In this document: positions 37,343-49,400 of the stretch, piece by piece
How the letters are laid out: every line of letters begins with the position of its first letter
How positions within the stretch are numbered: the stretch's first letter is position 1
Assembly (NCBI RefSeq): GCF_050624435.1
Contig: NW_027457644.1
Location: 1,115,501-1,179,500, forward strand
From: Tenrec ecaudatus
Taxonomy: Eukaryota; Chordata; Mammalia; Afrosoricida; Tenrecidae
Direction of reading: 5' to 3'
DNA length: 64,000 bases
Made by a program: the position numbers and the translations under genes
The notes under the pieces: generated by a model
Database searches by the model: none
What the model was told of the DNA's origin: nothing
What the model saw: the letters and a program-made list of their open reading frames with translations, nothing else

Positions 37343-38862
37343 GGGCACCCCTAGGCTTAGGCTAGGGCACCCCTTGGCTTAGGCTAGGGCACCCCTATGC
37401 GTATTCTAGGGCACCCCTAGGCTAAGGATAAGGCTACGGCTCCCCTATCCTAAGGCTAGGGCACCCCCAGGCTCAAGCTATGGCACCCCTATGCGTATTC
37501 TAGGGCACCCCTAGGCTAAGGCTAAGGCTACGGCTCCCCTATCCTAAGGCTAGGGCACCCCCAGGCTCAAGCTATGGCACCCCTAGGCTTAGGCTAGGGC
37601 ACCCCTAGACTTAGGCTAGGACGCCCCTACGGTTAGGCTAGGGCACCCCAAGGTTTAGGATAAGGCCAGGGTCCCTTGCCTAAGGCTAGGCACTCCTAGG
37701 CTTAGGCTAGCGCACCCCTAGGCTTAGGCTAGGGCACCCCTAGGCTTAGGTTAGGGCACCCCTAGGCTTAAGCTAGGGCACCCCTAGGCTTAGACTAGGG
37801 CACCCATAGGCTTAGGATAGGGCACCCCTAGGCTTAGGCTAAGGCTAGGGCCCGCCTAGCCTAAGGCTAGGGCACCCCTAGGCGTAGGCGAGGGAACCCC
37901 TAGCCTTAGGCTTGGGCGCCCCAAGGCTTAGGCTGGCGCACCCCTAGGCTTAGTCTAAGGCTAAGGCTCCACTAGCCTTAGGCTAGGGCACCCCTAGGCT
38001 TAGGCTGGGACACCCCTAGGCTTAGGCTAGGGGACCCCTAGGTTTAAGCTAGGGCACCCCTAGGCTTAGGCTTAGGCTAGTGCACCCCTAGCCTAAGGCT
38101 AGGACACCCCTAGGCTTAGGCTTGGGCACCCCTAGGCTTAGGATAGGGCACCCCTAGGCTTAGGCTCAGGCTATGGGTCCCCTAGCCTCAGGCTAGGGCA
38201 CCCCTAGACTCAGGCTATGGCACCCCTTGGCTTAGGCTAGGGCAATCCTAGGCTAGACTAAGGGTAGGGCTCCCCTAGCCTCAGGCTAGGGCACCCCTAG
38301 TCTCAGGCTAGGGCACCTCTAGACTCAGGCTATGGCATCTCTAGTCTTAGGTTAGGGCACCCCTAGGCTTAGGCTAGGCCATCCCTAGACTTAGGCTCGG
38401 GCACCCCTAGGCTTAGGCTAAGGCTAGGGCTCCCCTAGCCTAAGGCTAGAGCACCCCTAGGCTTAGGCTAGGGCACCCCAAGCTTAGGCTAGGGCACCCC
38501 TAGGCTTAGGCTAAGGCTAGGGCTCCCCTATCCTAAAGCTAGAGCACCCCTGGGCTTAGGCTAGGGCACCCCTAGGCTTAAGCTAAGGCTCCCCTAGGCT
38601 TAGGGTAGGGCACCCCTAGGCTCAGGCTACGGCACCCCTGAGCTTAGTCTAGGGCACCCCTAGCCTTAGTCTAAGGCTAGGGCTCCCCTAGCCTCAGGCT
38701 AGGGCACCCTTAGGCTTAGGCTAGGCCATCCCAAGACTTAGGCTCAGGGACCCCTAGGCTTAGGCTAAGGCTAGCGCTCCCCTAGCCTAAGGCTAGAGCA
38801 CCCCTCGGCTTAGGCTAGGGCACCCCAAGCTTAGGCTAGGGCACCCCTAGGCTTAGGCTAAT
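37343..38862 (+). repeat. 1496-bp tandem duplication, copy 2
   Basis: Apparently identical copy of 35847-37342. Homology ends at about 38862, where this copy continues into the ATTCTAGGGC variant while copy 1 continues into the duplication join. Because the copies look identical, an assembly artefact must be considered alongside a very recent duplication. Confidence 0.94.
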
Positions 38863-41587
38863 TCTAGGGCTCCCCTAGCCTAAGGCTAGGGCACCCATAG
38901 GCTTAGGCTAGGGCACACCTAGGCTTAGGCTAGGGCACTCCTAGGCTTAGGCTAAGGCTAGGGCTCCCCTAGCCTCAGGGTAAGGCACCCCTAGGCTCAG
39001 GCTTCGGCACCCCTAAGCTTAGACTAGGGCACCCCTAGGCTTAGACTAAGGCTACGGCTCACCTAACCTCAGGCTAGTGCACCCCTACACTCAGGATATG
39101 GCACCCCTAGGTTTAGCTAGGGCAATTCTAGGCTAGACTAACGCTAGGGCTCCCATAGCCTCAGGCTAGGGCACCCTTGGCTCAGGCTAGGGCACCCCTA
39201 CGCTCAGGCTAGGGCACCCCAAGGTTAGGCTAGGGCACCCCTAGGCTTAGGCTAAGTCTAGGGCTCCACTAGCCTCATTCTACGGCACCCCTAGGCTTCC
39301 ACTAGGGCACCCCTAGGCTTAGGTTAGGGCACCCCTAGGCTTAGGCTAAGGCTAGGGCTCCCCTAGCCTAAAGCTAGAGCACCCCTAGGCTTAGGCTAGG
39401 GCACTCCTAGGTTTAGGCTAAGGCCAGGGCTCCCCTGGCCTAAGGCTAGGGCACCCCTAGGCTTAGGATAGGGCACCCCTAGGCTTAGGCTAAGGCTAGG
39501 GCTCCCCTAGCCTAAAGCTAGAGCACCCCTGGGCTTAGGCTAGGGCACCCCTAGGCTTAGGCTAGGGCATCCCTAGGCTTAGGCTAGGGCAGACCTACGC
39601 TTAGGCTAAGGCTAGGTCTCGCCTAGCCTAAGGCTAGGGCATCCCCAGGCTTAGGCTAGGGCACCCCTAGGCTTAGGCTAGGGTACCCCTAGACTGAGGC
39701 TAAAGCAACGGCTCCCCTAGCCTCAGGCTAGGGCACCCCATGACTCAGGCTAAGGCACCCCTTGGCTTAGGCAGGGCAATCCTAGGCTTAGGCTTAGACT
39801 AGGGCTCCCCTAGCCTCAGGCTAGGGCAACCCTATGCTTACGTTAGGGCACCCCTAAGTTTAGGCTAGGGCACCCCTAGGCTTAGGCTATGGCTTCGGCT
39901 CCACTAGCCTAAGGCTAGGACTCCCCTACCCTCAGGCTAGGGCACCCCTAGGCTTACGTTAGGGCACCCCTAGGCTTAGGCTAGGGCACCCCTAGGCTTA
40001 GGCTAGGGCACCCCTAGACTTAGGCTAAGGCAACGGCTCCTCTAGCCTCAGGCTACGTCACGCTAAGACTCAGGCTAGGGCACCCCTAGGCTTAGGCTAG
40101 GGCACCCCTAAGTTTAGGCTAGGGCACCCCTAGGCTTAGGCTATGGCTTCGGCTCCCCTAGCCTAAAGCTAGGGCACCCCTAGGCTCAGGCTATGGCACC
40201 CCTATACTCAGGCTAGGGCTCCCCTACGCTTAGGCTAGGGCAGCCTTAAGCTTAGTCTAGGGCACCCCTAGGCTTAGGCTAGGGCAGACCTACGCTTAGG
40301 CTAGGGCACCCCTTGGCTTAGGAAAAGGCTAGGGTTACCCTAGCCTAAGGCTAGGGCACCCTTAGGCTTAGGCTAGGGGACCCCTAGGCTTAGGCTAGGG
40401 CACCCCTAGGCTTAAGCTAGGACTCCCCTAGGCTTAGGCTACGGCTCCCCTAGCCTCAGGCTAGTGCACCCCTAGACTCAGTATATGGCACCCTTAGGCT
40501 TAGCTAAGGCAATCCTAGGCTAGACTAACGCTAGGGCTCCCCTAGCCTCAGGATAGTCCACCCTTAGGCTTAGGCTAGGGCTCCCCTAGGCTTAAGCTAG
40601 GGCTCCCCTAGGCTTAAGCTAGGACTCCCCTAGGCTTAGGCTAAGGCTACGGCTCCCCTAGCCTCAGGCTGCTGCACACCTAGACTCATTATATGGCACC
40701 CCTAGACTTAGCTAGGGCAATCCTAGGCTAGATTAACGCTAGGGTTCCCATAGCCTCAGGCTAGTGCACCCGTTGGCTCAGGCTAGGGCACCCCTACGCT
40801 CAGGCTAGGGCACCCCTAGGCTTAGGCTAGGGCACCCCTAGGCTTAGGCTAAGGCTAGGGCTCCCCTAGCCTCAGGCTAGGGCACCCCTATGCTTAGGCT
40901 AGGGCACCCCAAAGTTTAGGCTAGGGCACCCCTAGGCTCAGGCTATGGCACCCCTAGACTCAGGCTAGGGCACGCCTACGCTTAGGCTAGGGCACACCTA
41001 GGCTTAGGCTAGGGCACCCCTAGGCTTAAGCTAGGGCTCCCCTACGTTTAGGCTAAGGCACCCCTAGTCTTAGGCTAAGGCTAGGGCTCCCCTAGCCCAA
41101 AGCTAGAGCACCCCTAGGCTTAGGCTGGGGCACCCCTAGGCTTATGCTAAGGCCAGGGCTCCCCTAGATTAAGGCTAGGCACCCCTAGGCTTAGGCTAGG
41201 GCAACCCTAGGCTTAGGCTAGGGCAGACCTAGGTTTAGGCTAAGGCTAGGTCTCGCCTAGCCTAAGGCTAGGGTACCCCAAGACTTAGGTTAGGGCACCC
41301 CTAGGCTTAGGCTAAGGCACCCCTAGGCTTAGCCTAGGAAAATCCTAGGCTTAGGCTAAGGCTAGGGCTCCACTAGGCTCAGGATAGGGCACCCCTATGT
41401 TTAGGCTAGGGCACCCCTAATTTTAGGCTAGGGCACTCCTAGGCTTAGTAAAAGGCTAGGGTTCCCCTAGCCTAAGGCTAGGGCACCCCTAGGCTTAGGC
41501 TAGGGCACCCCTAGGCTCATGCTAGGGCACCCCTAGGTTTAGGCTAGGGCACCCCTAAGCTTAGGCTAAGGCTAGAACTCCCCTAGC
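38572..41587 (+). repeat. ~6-kb superrepeat, block H2
   Basis: Paralogue of 32641-35605. It overlaps the tail of the 1496-bp copy 2. The part from 40241 to about 41.56 kb is again found at 50685-52020 (offset 10444, then 10466 after a 22-bp difference) and, less exactly, at 61141-62470. Confidence 0.85.
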
Positions 41588-41609
41588 CTAAGGCTAGGGC
41601 ACCCCTAGG

Positions 41610-43010
41610 CTTAGGCTAGGGCACCCCCAGGCTCAAGCTATGGCACCCCTAGGCTTAGGCTAGGGCACCCCTAGACTTAGGCTAGGACGCCCCTACGGTT
41701 AGGCTAGGGCACCCCTAGGTTTAGGCTAAGGCCAGGGTCCCTTGCCTAAGGCTAGGCACTCCTAGGCTTAGGCTAGCGCACCCCTAGGCTTAGGCTAGGG
41801 CACCCCTAGGCTTAGGTTAGGGCACCCCTAGGCTTAAGCTAGGGCACCCCTAGGCTTAGACTAGGGCACCCATAGGCTTAGGATAGGGCACCCCTAGGCT
41901 TAGGCTAAGGCTAGGGCCCGCCTAGCCTAAGGCTAGGGCACCCCTAGGCGTAGGCGAGGGAACCCCTAGCCTTAGGCTTGGGCGCCCCAAGGCTTAGGCT
42001 GGCGCACCCCTAGGCTTAGTCTAAGGCTAAGGCTCCCCTAGCCTTAGGCTAGGGCACCCCTAGGCTTAGGCTGGGGCACCCCTAGGCTTAGGCTAGGGGA
42101 CCCCTAGGTTTAAGCTAGGGCACCCCTAGGCTTAGGCTTAGGCTAGTGCACCCCTAGCCTAAGGCTAGGACACCCCTAGGCTTAGGCTTGGGCACCCCTA
42201 GGCTTAGGATAGGGCACCCCTAGGCTTAGGCTCAGGCTACGGGTCCCCTAGCCTCAGGCTAGGGCACCCCTAGACTCAGGCTATGGCACCCCTTGGCTTA
42301 GGCTAGGGCAATCCTAGGCTAGACTAAGGGTAGGGCTCCCCTAGCCTCAGGCTAGGGCACCCCTAGTCTCAGGCTAGGGCACCTCTAGACTCAGGCTATG
42401 GCATCTGTAATCTTAGGTTAGGGCACCCCTAGGCTTAGGCTAGGCCATCCCTAGACTTAGGCTCGGGCACCCCTAGGCTTAGGCTAAGGCTAGGGCTCCC
42501 CTAGCCTAAGGCTAGAGCACCCCTAGGCTTAGGCTAGGGCACCCCAAGCTTAGGCTAGGGCACCCCTAGGCTTAGGCTAAGGCTAGGGCTCCCCTATCCT
42601 AAAGCTAGAGCACCCCTGGGCTTAGGCTAGGGCACCCCTAGGCTTAGGCTAAAGTTAGGGCTCCCATAGGCTAAGACTAGGGCACCCCTTGACTTAGGCT
42701 AGGGCATCCCTAGGCTTAGGCTAGGGCAGACCTACGCTTAGGCTAAGGCCTGGTCTCGCCTAGCCTAAGGCTAGGGCACCCCCAGGCTTAGGCTAGTGCA
42801 CCCCTAGGCTTAGGCTATGGCTTCGTCTCCCCTAGCCTAAGGCTAGGGCTCCCCTACCCTCAGGCTAGGGCACCCCTAGGCTTATGTTAGGGCACCCCCA
42901 GGCTTAGGCTAGGGCACCCCTAGGCTTAGGCTAATGCTAGGGCTCCCCTAGCCTAAGGCTAGAGCACCTTTAGGCTTAGGCTAGTGCACCCCTAGGCTTA
43001 GGCTAAGGCT
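41610..43010 (+). repeat. 1531-bp-spaced duplication, copy J1
   Basis: About 1.4 kb repeated at 43141-44541 with a 1531-bp offset (41681/43212, 42241/43772, 42781/44312). It also matches the 1496-bp unit at 36.09-37.08 kb, so the J and 1496-bp blocks are paralogues. The final ~200 bp (CTTCGTCTCCC variant) is not in the 1496-bp unit. Confidence 0.87.
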
Positions 43011-43140
43011 ATGGTTCCCCGAACCAAAGGCTGGGGTACCCCTAGACTTAGGCTAGGGCACCCCTTGGCTTACGCTAGGGCACCCCTATGCGTATTCTAG
43101 GGCACCCCTAGGCTAAGGCTAAGGCTACGGCTCCCCTATC

Positions 43141-44541
43141 CTAAGGCTAGGGCACCCCCAGGCTTAAGCTATGGCACCCCTAGGCTTAGGCTAGGGCACC
43201 CCTAGACTTAGGCTAGGACACCCCTACGGTTAGGCTAGGGCACCCCTAGGTTTAGGCTAAGGCCAGGGTCCCTTGCCTAAGGCTAGGGCACTCCTAGGCT
43301 TAGGCTAGCGCACCCCTAGGCTTAGGCTAGGGCACCCCTAGGCTTAGGTTAGGGCACCCCTAGGCTTAAGCTAGGGCACCCCTAGGCTTAGGTTAGGGCA
43401 CCCATAGGCTTAGGATAGGGCACCCCTAGGCTTAGGCTAAGGCTAGGGCCCGCCTAGCCTAAGGCTAGGGCACCCCTAGGCGTAGGCGAGGGAACCCCTA
43501 GCCTTAGGCTTGGGCGCCCCAAGGCTTAGGCTGGCGCACCCCTAGGCTTAGTCTAAGGCTAAGGCTCCCCTAGCCTTAGGCTAGGGCACCCCAGGCTTAG
43601 GCTGGGACACCCCTAGGCTTAGGCTAGGGGACCCCTAGGTTTAAGCAAGGGCACCCCTAGGCTTAGGCTTAGGCTAGTGCTCCCCTAGCCTAAGGCTAGG
43701 ACACCCCTAGGCTTAGGCTTGGGCACCCCTAGGCTTAGGATAGGGCACCCCTAGGCTTAGGCTCAGGCTACGGGTCCCCTAGCCTCAGGCTAGGGCACCC
43801 CTAGACTCAGGCTATGGCACCCCTTGGCTTAGAATAGGGCAATCCTAGGCTAGACTAAGGGTAGGGCTCCCCTAGCCTCAGGCTAGGGCACCCCTAGTCT
43901 CAGGCTAGGGCACCTCTAGACTCAGGCTATGGCATCTCTAGTCTTAGGTTAGGGCACCCCTAGGCTTAGGCTAGGCCATCCCTAGACTTAGGCTCGGGCA
44001 CCCCTAGGCTTAGGCTAAGGCTAGGGCTCCCCTAGCCTAAGGCTAGAGCACCCATAGGCTTAGGCTAGGGCACCCCAAGCTTAGGCTAGGGCACCCCTAG
44101 GCTTAGGCTAAGGCTAGGGCTCCCCTATCCTAAAGCTAGAGCACCCCTGGGCTTAGGCTAGGGCACCCCTAGTCTTAGGCTAAAGTTAGGGCTCCCCTAG
44201 CCTAAGACTAGGGCACCCCTTGACTTAGGCTAGGGCATCCCTAGGCTTAGGATAGGGCAGACCTACGCTTAGGCTAAGTCCTGGTCTCGCCTAGCCTAAG
44301 GCTAGGGCACCCCCAGGCTTAGGCTAGTGCACCCCTAGGCTTAGGCTATGGCTTCGTCTCCCCTAGCCTAAGGCTAGGGCTCCCCTACCCTCAGGCTAGG
44401 GCACCCCTAGGCTTACGCTAGGGTACCCCCAGGCTTAGGCTAGGGCACCCCTAGGCTTAGGCTAATGCTAGGGCTCCCCTAGCCTAAGGCTAGAGCACCT
44501 TTAGACTTAGGCTAGTGCACCCCTAGGCTTAGGCTAAGGCC
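43141..44541 (+). repeat. 1531-bp-spaced duplication, copy J2
   Basis: Paralogue of 41610-43010 with few substitutions. The ~130 bp between the copies (43011-43140) contains a GAACCAAAGG variant that matches 35.83 kb rather than J1. The event is therefore not a simple head-to-tail duplication of one block. Confidence 0.87.
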
Positions 44542-45240
44542 AGGGCTCCCCTAGCCTAAGAATAGGTCACCCCTAGGCTTAGGCTAGCGCACCCCCAGGC
44601 TTAGGCTAAAGCTAGGGCTCCCCTAGCCTAAGACTAGGGCACCCCTAGGCTTAGGCTAGGGCATCCCTAGGCTTAGGCTAGGGCAGACCTGGGCTTAGGC
44701 TAAGGATAGGTGTTGCCTAGCCTAAGGCTAGGGCACCCCAAGGCTTAGGCTAGGGCACCCCTAGGCTTAGGCTAGGGCACCCCTAGCCTAAGACTAGGGC
44801 ACCCCTAGGCTTTGGCTAGGGCATCCCTAGGTTTAGGCTAGGGTAGACCTGGGCTTAAGCTAAGGAAATGGCTCCCCTAGCCTCAGGCTAGGGCACCCCA
44901 AGACTCAGGCTACGGCACCCTTAGGCTTAGGCTAGGGCACCCCTAAGTTTAGGCTAGGGCACCGCTAGGCTTAGGCTAAGGCACCGCTAGGCTTAGGCTA
45001 AGGCCAGGGCTCCCCTAGATTAAGGCTAGGCACCCCAAGGCTTAGGCTAGGGCACCCCTAGGCTTAGGCTAGGGCAGACCTAGGCTTAGGCTAAGGCTAG
45101 GTCTCGCCTAGCCTAAGGCTAGGGTACCCCAAGACTTAGGCTAGGGCACCCCTAGGCTTAGGCTAGGGCACCCCTAGACTTAGGCTAAGGCAACGCCTCC
45201 CCTAGCCTCAGGCTAGGGCACCCCAAGACTCAGGCTAAGG
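44542..45240 (+). repeat. Diverged satellite between J2 and the 470-bp repeat
   Basis: 44.54-44.9 kb follows 13.5-13.9 kb (shared GGATAGGTGTTGCC variant at about 44706 and 13690, also about 54078). 44.95-45.24 kb switches to the 28.18-28.46 kb series (CTAGATTAAGG). No gene was seen. Confidence 0.8.
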
Positions 45241-45710
45241 CACCCCTAGGCTTAGCCTAGGGCAATACTAGGCTTAGGCTAAGGCTAGGGCTCTCCTAGC
45301 CTCAGGCTAGCACACCCCTATCCTTAGGCTAGGGCACCCCTAAGTTTAGGCTAGGGCACTCCTAGGCTTAGGAAAAGGCTAGGGTTCCCCTAGCCTAAGG
45401 CTAGGGCACCCCTAGGCTTAGGCTAGGGCACCCCTAGGCTTAGGCTAAGGCTAGAACTCCCCTAGCCTCAGGCTAAGGCACCCCTAGGCTTACGCTAGGG
45501 TACCCCTAAGCTTAGGCTAGGGCACCCCTAGGCTTAGGCTAAGCCTAGGGCTCCCCTAGGCTAAGGCTAGAGTACCCCTAGGCTTAGGCTAGAGCACCCC
45601 TAGGCTAAGGCTAGGGCAGCACTAGGCTTAGGCAAGGTCACCCATAACCTTAGGCTAAGGCTAGGGCTCCCCTAGCCTAAGGCGGGGGCACCCCTATGTT
45701 CAGGCTAGGG
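45241..45710 (+). repeat. 470-bp tandem duplication, copy 1
   Basis: The unit is 470 bp, equal to 5x94, and is followed by its copy at 45711. Two mismatches were noticed: 45321 (T here, C in copy 2) and 45344 (G here, A in copy 2). It contains CTTAGGAAAAGG and GGCGGGGGC variants. Confidence 0.94.
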
Positions 45711-46194
45711 CACCCCTAGGCTTAGCCTAGGGCAATACTAGGCTTAGGCTAAGGCTAGGGCTCTCCTAGCCTCAGGCTAGCACACCCCTACCCTTAGGCT
45801 AGGGCACCCCTAAATTTAGGCTAGGGCACTCCTAGGCTTAGGAAAAGGCTAGGGTTCCCCTAGCCTAAGGCTAGGGCACCCCTAGGCTTAGGCTAGGGCA
45901 CCCCTAGGCTTAGGCTAAGGCTAGAACTCCCCTAGCCTCAGGCTAAGGCACCCCTAGGCTTACGCTAGGGTACCCCTAAGCTTAGGCTAGGGCACCCCTA
46001 GGCTTAGGCTAAGCCTAGGGCTCCCCTAGGCTAAGGCTAGAGTACCCCTAGGCTTAGGCTAGAGCACCCCTAGGCTAAGGCTAGGGCAGCACTAGGCTTA
46101 GGCAAGGTCACCCATAACCTTAGGCTAAGGCTAGGGCTCCCCTAGCCTAAGGCGGGGGCACCCCTATGTTCAGGCTAGGGCACCCCTAGGCTTA
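45711..46194 (+). repeat. 470-bp tandem duplication, copy 2
   Basis: Near-identical to 45241-45710. Homology stops at about 46194, where CTTAGCCTAG in copy 1 gives way to CTTACGCTAG. Its last ~355 bp form the start of the ~1.8-kb duplication L and recur at 47645. Confidence 0.94.
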
Positions 46195-47640
46195 CGCTAG
46201 GGCACCCCTAGGCTTAGGCTAAGGCTATGGTTCCCCTAAGCTAAGGCTGAGGCACCCCTAGGCTTAGGCTAGGGCACCCCTAGGCTTAGGCTAAGGCTAT
46301 GGTTCCCCGAACCAAACGCTGGGGCACCCCTAGGCTTAGGCGTGGGCACCCCTTGGCTTAGGCTAGGGCACCCCTATGCGTAGGCTAGGGCACCCCTAGG
46401 CTTAGGCTAGGGCACCCCTATGCTAAGGCTAAGGCTACGGCTCCCCTATCCTAAGGCTAGGGCACCGCCAGGCTCAAGCTATGGCACCCCTAGGCTTAGG
46501 CTAGGGCACCCCTAGACTTAGGCTAGGACACCCCTACGGTTAGGCTAGGGAACCCCTAGGCTTAGGCTAAGGCCAGGGTCCCTTGCCTAAGGATAGGGCA
46601 CTCCTAGGCATAGGCTAGCGCACCCCTAGGCTTAGGCTAGGGCACCCCTAGGCTTAGGTTAGGGCACCCCTAGGCTTAAGCTAGGGCACCCCTAGGCTTA
46701 GGCTAGGGCACCCCTAGGCTTAGGATAGGGCACCCCTAGGCTTAGGCTAAGGCTAGGGCCCGCCTAGCCTAAGGCTAGGGCACCCCTAGACGTAGGCGAG
46801 GAAACCCCTAGCCTTAGGCTTGGGCGCCCCAAGGCTTAGGCTGGGGCACCCCTATGCTTAGTCTAAGGCTAGGGCTCCCCTAGCCTTAGGCTAGGGCACC
46901 CCTAGGCTTAGGCTGGGGCACCCCTAGGCTTAGGCTAGGGCACCCCTAAGTTTAGGCTAGGGCACCCCTAGGCTTAGGCTTAGGCTAGGGCTCCCCTAGC
47001 CTAAGGCTAGGACACCCCTAGGCTTAGGCTTGGGCACCCCTAGGATTAGGATAGGGCACCCCTAGGCTTAGGCTAGGGCACCCCTAGGCTTAGGCTCAGG
47101 CTACGGCTCCCCTAGCGTCAGGCTAGGGCACCCCTAGACTCAGGCTATGGCACCTCTTGGCTTAGGCTAGGGCAATCCTAGGCTAGACTAAGGGCAGGGC
47201 TCCCCTAGCCTCAGGCTAGGGCACCCCTAGTCTCAGGCTAGGGCACCTCTAGACTCAGGCTGTGGCATCCCTAGTCTTAGGTTAGGGCACCCCTAGGCTT
47301 AGGCTAAGGCACCACTAGGCTGATGCTAGGGCTACCCTAGGCTTAGCCTAGGGCACCACTAGGCTTAGGCTCGGGCACCCCTAGACTTAGGCTAGGGCAA
47401 CCCTAGGCTTAGGCTAAGGCTAGGGCTCCCCTAGCCTAAAGCTAGAGCACCCCTAGGATTAGGCTAGGGCACTCCTAGGCTTAGGCTTAGGCCAGGGCTC
47501 CCCTAGCCTATAGCTAGGGCACCCCTAGGCTTAGGCTAGGGCACCCCTAGGCTTAGGCTAAGGCTAGGGCTCCCCTAGCCTAAAGCTAGAGCACCCTTGG
47601 GCTTAAGCTAGGGCACCCCTAGGCTTAGGCTAGGGCATCC
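45836..47640 (+). repeat. ~1.8-kb tandem duplication, copy L1
   Basis: The block is repeated from 47645. The offset is 1809 bp at first (45841/47650, 46241/48050), 1831 after a 22-bp gain in copy 2 near 48.2 kb, 1737 after a 94-bp loss near 48.85 kb, and 1759 after another 22-bp gain near 49.1 kb. The markers GAACCAAACG and GCACCCTTGGG are shared. Confidence 0.9.
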
Positions 47641-47644
47641 CTAG

Positions 47645-49400
47645 GCTTAGGAAAAGGCTAGGGTTCCCCTAGCCTAAGGCTAGGGCACCCCTAGGCTTAG
47701 GCTAGGTCACCCCTAGGCTTAGGCTAAGGCTAGAACTCCCCTAGCCTCAGGCTAAGGCACCCCTAGGCTTACGCTAGGGTACCCCTAAGCTTAGGCTAGG
47801 GCACCGCTAGGCTTAGGCTAAGCCTAGGGCTCCCCTAGGCTAAGACTAGAGTACCCCTAGGCTTAGGCTAGAGCACCCCTAGGCTAAGGCTAGGGCACCA
47901 CTAGGCTTAGGCAAGGTCACCCATAACCTTAGGCTAAGGCTAGGGCTCCCCTAGCCTAAGGCGGGGGCACCCCTATGTTCAGGCTAGGGCACCCCTAGGC
48001 TTACGCTAGGGCACCCCTAGGCTTAGGCTAAGGCTATGGTTCCCCTAAGCTAAGGCTGAGGCACCCCTAGGCTTAGGCTAGGGCACCCCTAGGCTTAGGC
48101 TAAGGCTATGGTTCCCCGAACCAAACGCTGGGGCACCCCTAGGCTTAGGCGTGGGCACCCCTTGGCTTAGGCTAGGGCACCCCTATGCGTAGGCTAGGGC
48201 ACCCCAAGGCTTAGGCTAGGGCACCCCTAGGCTTAGGCTAGGGCACCCCTATGCTAAGGCTAAGGCTACGGCCCCCCTATCCTAAGGCTAGGGCACCGCC
48301 AGGCTCAAGCTATGGCACCCCTAGGCTTAGGCTAGGGCACCCCTAGACTTAGGCTAGGACACCCCTACGGTTAGGCTAGGGCACCCCTAGGCTTAGGCTA
48401 AGGCCAGGGTCCCTTGCCTAAGGATAGGGCACTCCTAGGCTTAGGCTAGCGCACCCCTAGGCTTAGGCTAGGGCACCCCTAGGCTTAGGTTAGGGCACCC
48501 CTAGGCTTAAGCTAGGGCACCCCTAGGCTTAGGCTAGGGCACCCCTAGGCTTAGGATAGGGCACCCCTAGGCTTAGGCTAAGGCTAGGGCCCGCCTAGCC
48601 TAAGGCTAGGGCACCCCTAGGCGTAGGCGAGGGAACCCCTAGCCTTAGGCTTGGGTGCCCCAAGTCTTAGGCTGGCGCACCCCTATGCTTAGTCTAAGGC
48701 TAGGGCTCCCCTAGCCTTAGGCTAGGGCACCCCTAGGCTTAGGCTGGGGCACCCCTAGGCTTAGGCTAGGGCACCCCTAAGTTTAGGCTAGGGCACCCCT
48801 AGGCTTAGGCTTAGGCTAGGGCTCCCCTAGCCTAAGGCTAGGACACCCCTAGCCTCAGGCTAGGGCACCCCTAGACTCAGGCTATGGCACCTCTTGGCTT
48901 AGGCTAGGGCAATCCTAGGCTAGACTAAGGGCAGGGCTCCCCTAGCCTCAGGCTAGGGCACCCCTAGTCTCAGGCTATGGCACCTCTAGACTCAGGCTGT
49001 GGCATCCCTAGTCTTAGGTTAGGGCACCCCTAGGCATAGGCTAAGGCACCACTAGGCTGATGCTAGGGCTCCCCTAGGCTTAGCCTAGGGCACCACTAGG
49101 CTTAGGCTAGGGCACCACTAGGCTTAGGCTAGGGCACCCCTAGACTTAGGCTAGGGCAACCCTAGGCTTAGGCTAAGGCTAGGGCTCCCCTAGCCTAAAG
49201 CTAGAGCACCCCTAGGATTAGGCTAGGGCACTCCTAGGCTTAGGCTTAGGCCAGGGCTCCCCTAGCCTATAGCTAGGGCACCCCTAGGCTTAGGCTAGGG
49301 CACCCCTAGGCTTAGGCTAAGGCTAGGGCTCCCCTAGCCTAAAGCTAGAGCACCCTTGGGCTTAGGCTAGGGCACCCCTAGGCTTAGGCTAGGGCATCCC
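47645..49400 (+). repeat. ~1.8-kb tandem duplication, copy L2
   Basis: Second copy of 45836-47640. Relative to copy 1 it gained one 22-mer, lost a 94-bp stretch (28 + 3x22; copy 1 positions roughly 47018-47111), and gained a second 22-mer through a doubled GGCACCACTAGG monomer near 49.10 kb. All three changes are whole monomers. Confidence 0.9.

Noticed and set aside
48645..48660. Inverted monomer suggested by GGGTGCCCC
   Set aside because: Paralogues read GGGCGCCCC at this place. It is a single C-to-T change in a plus-orientation monomer.
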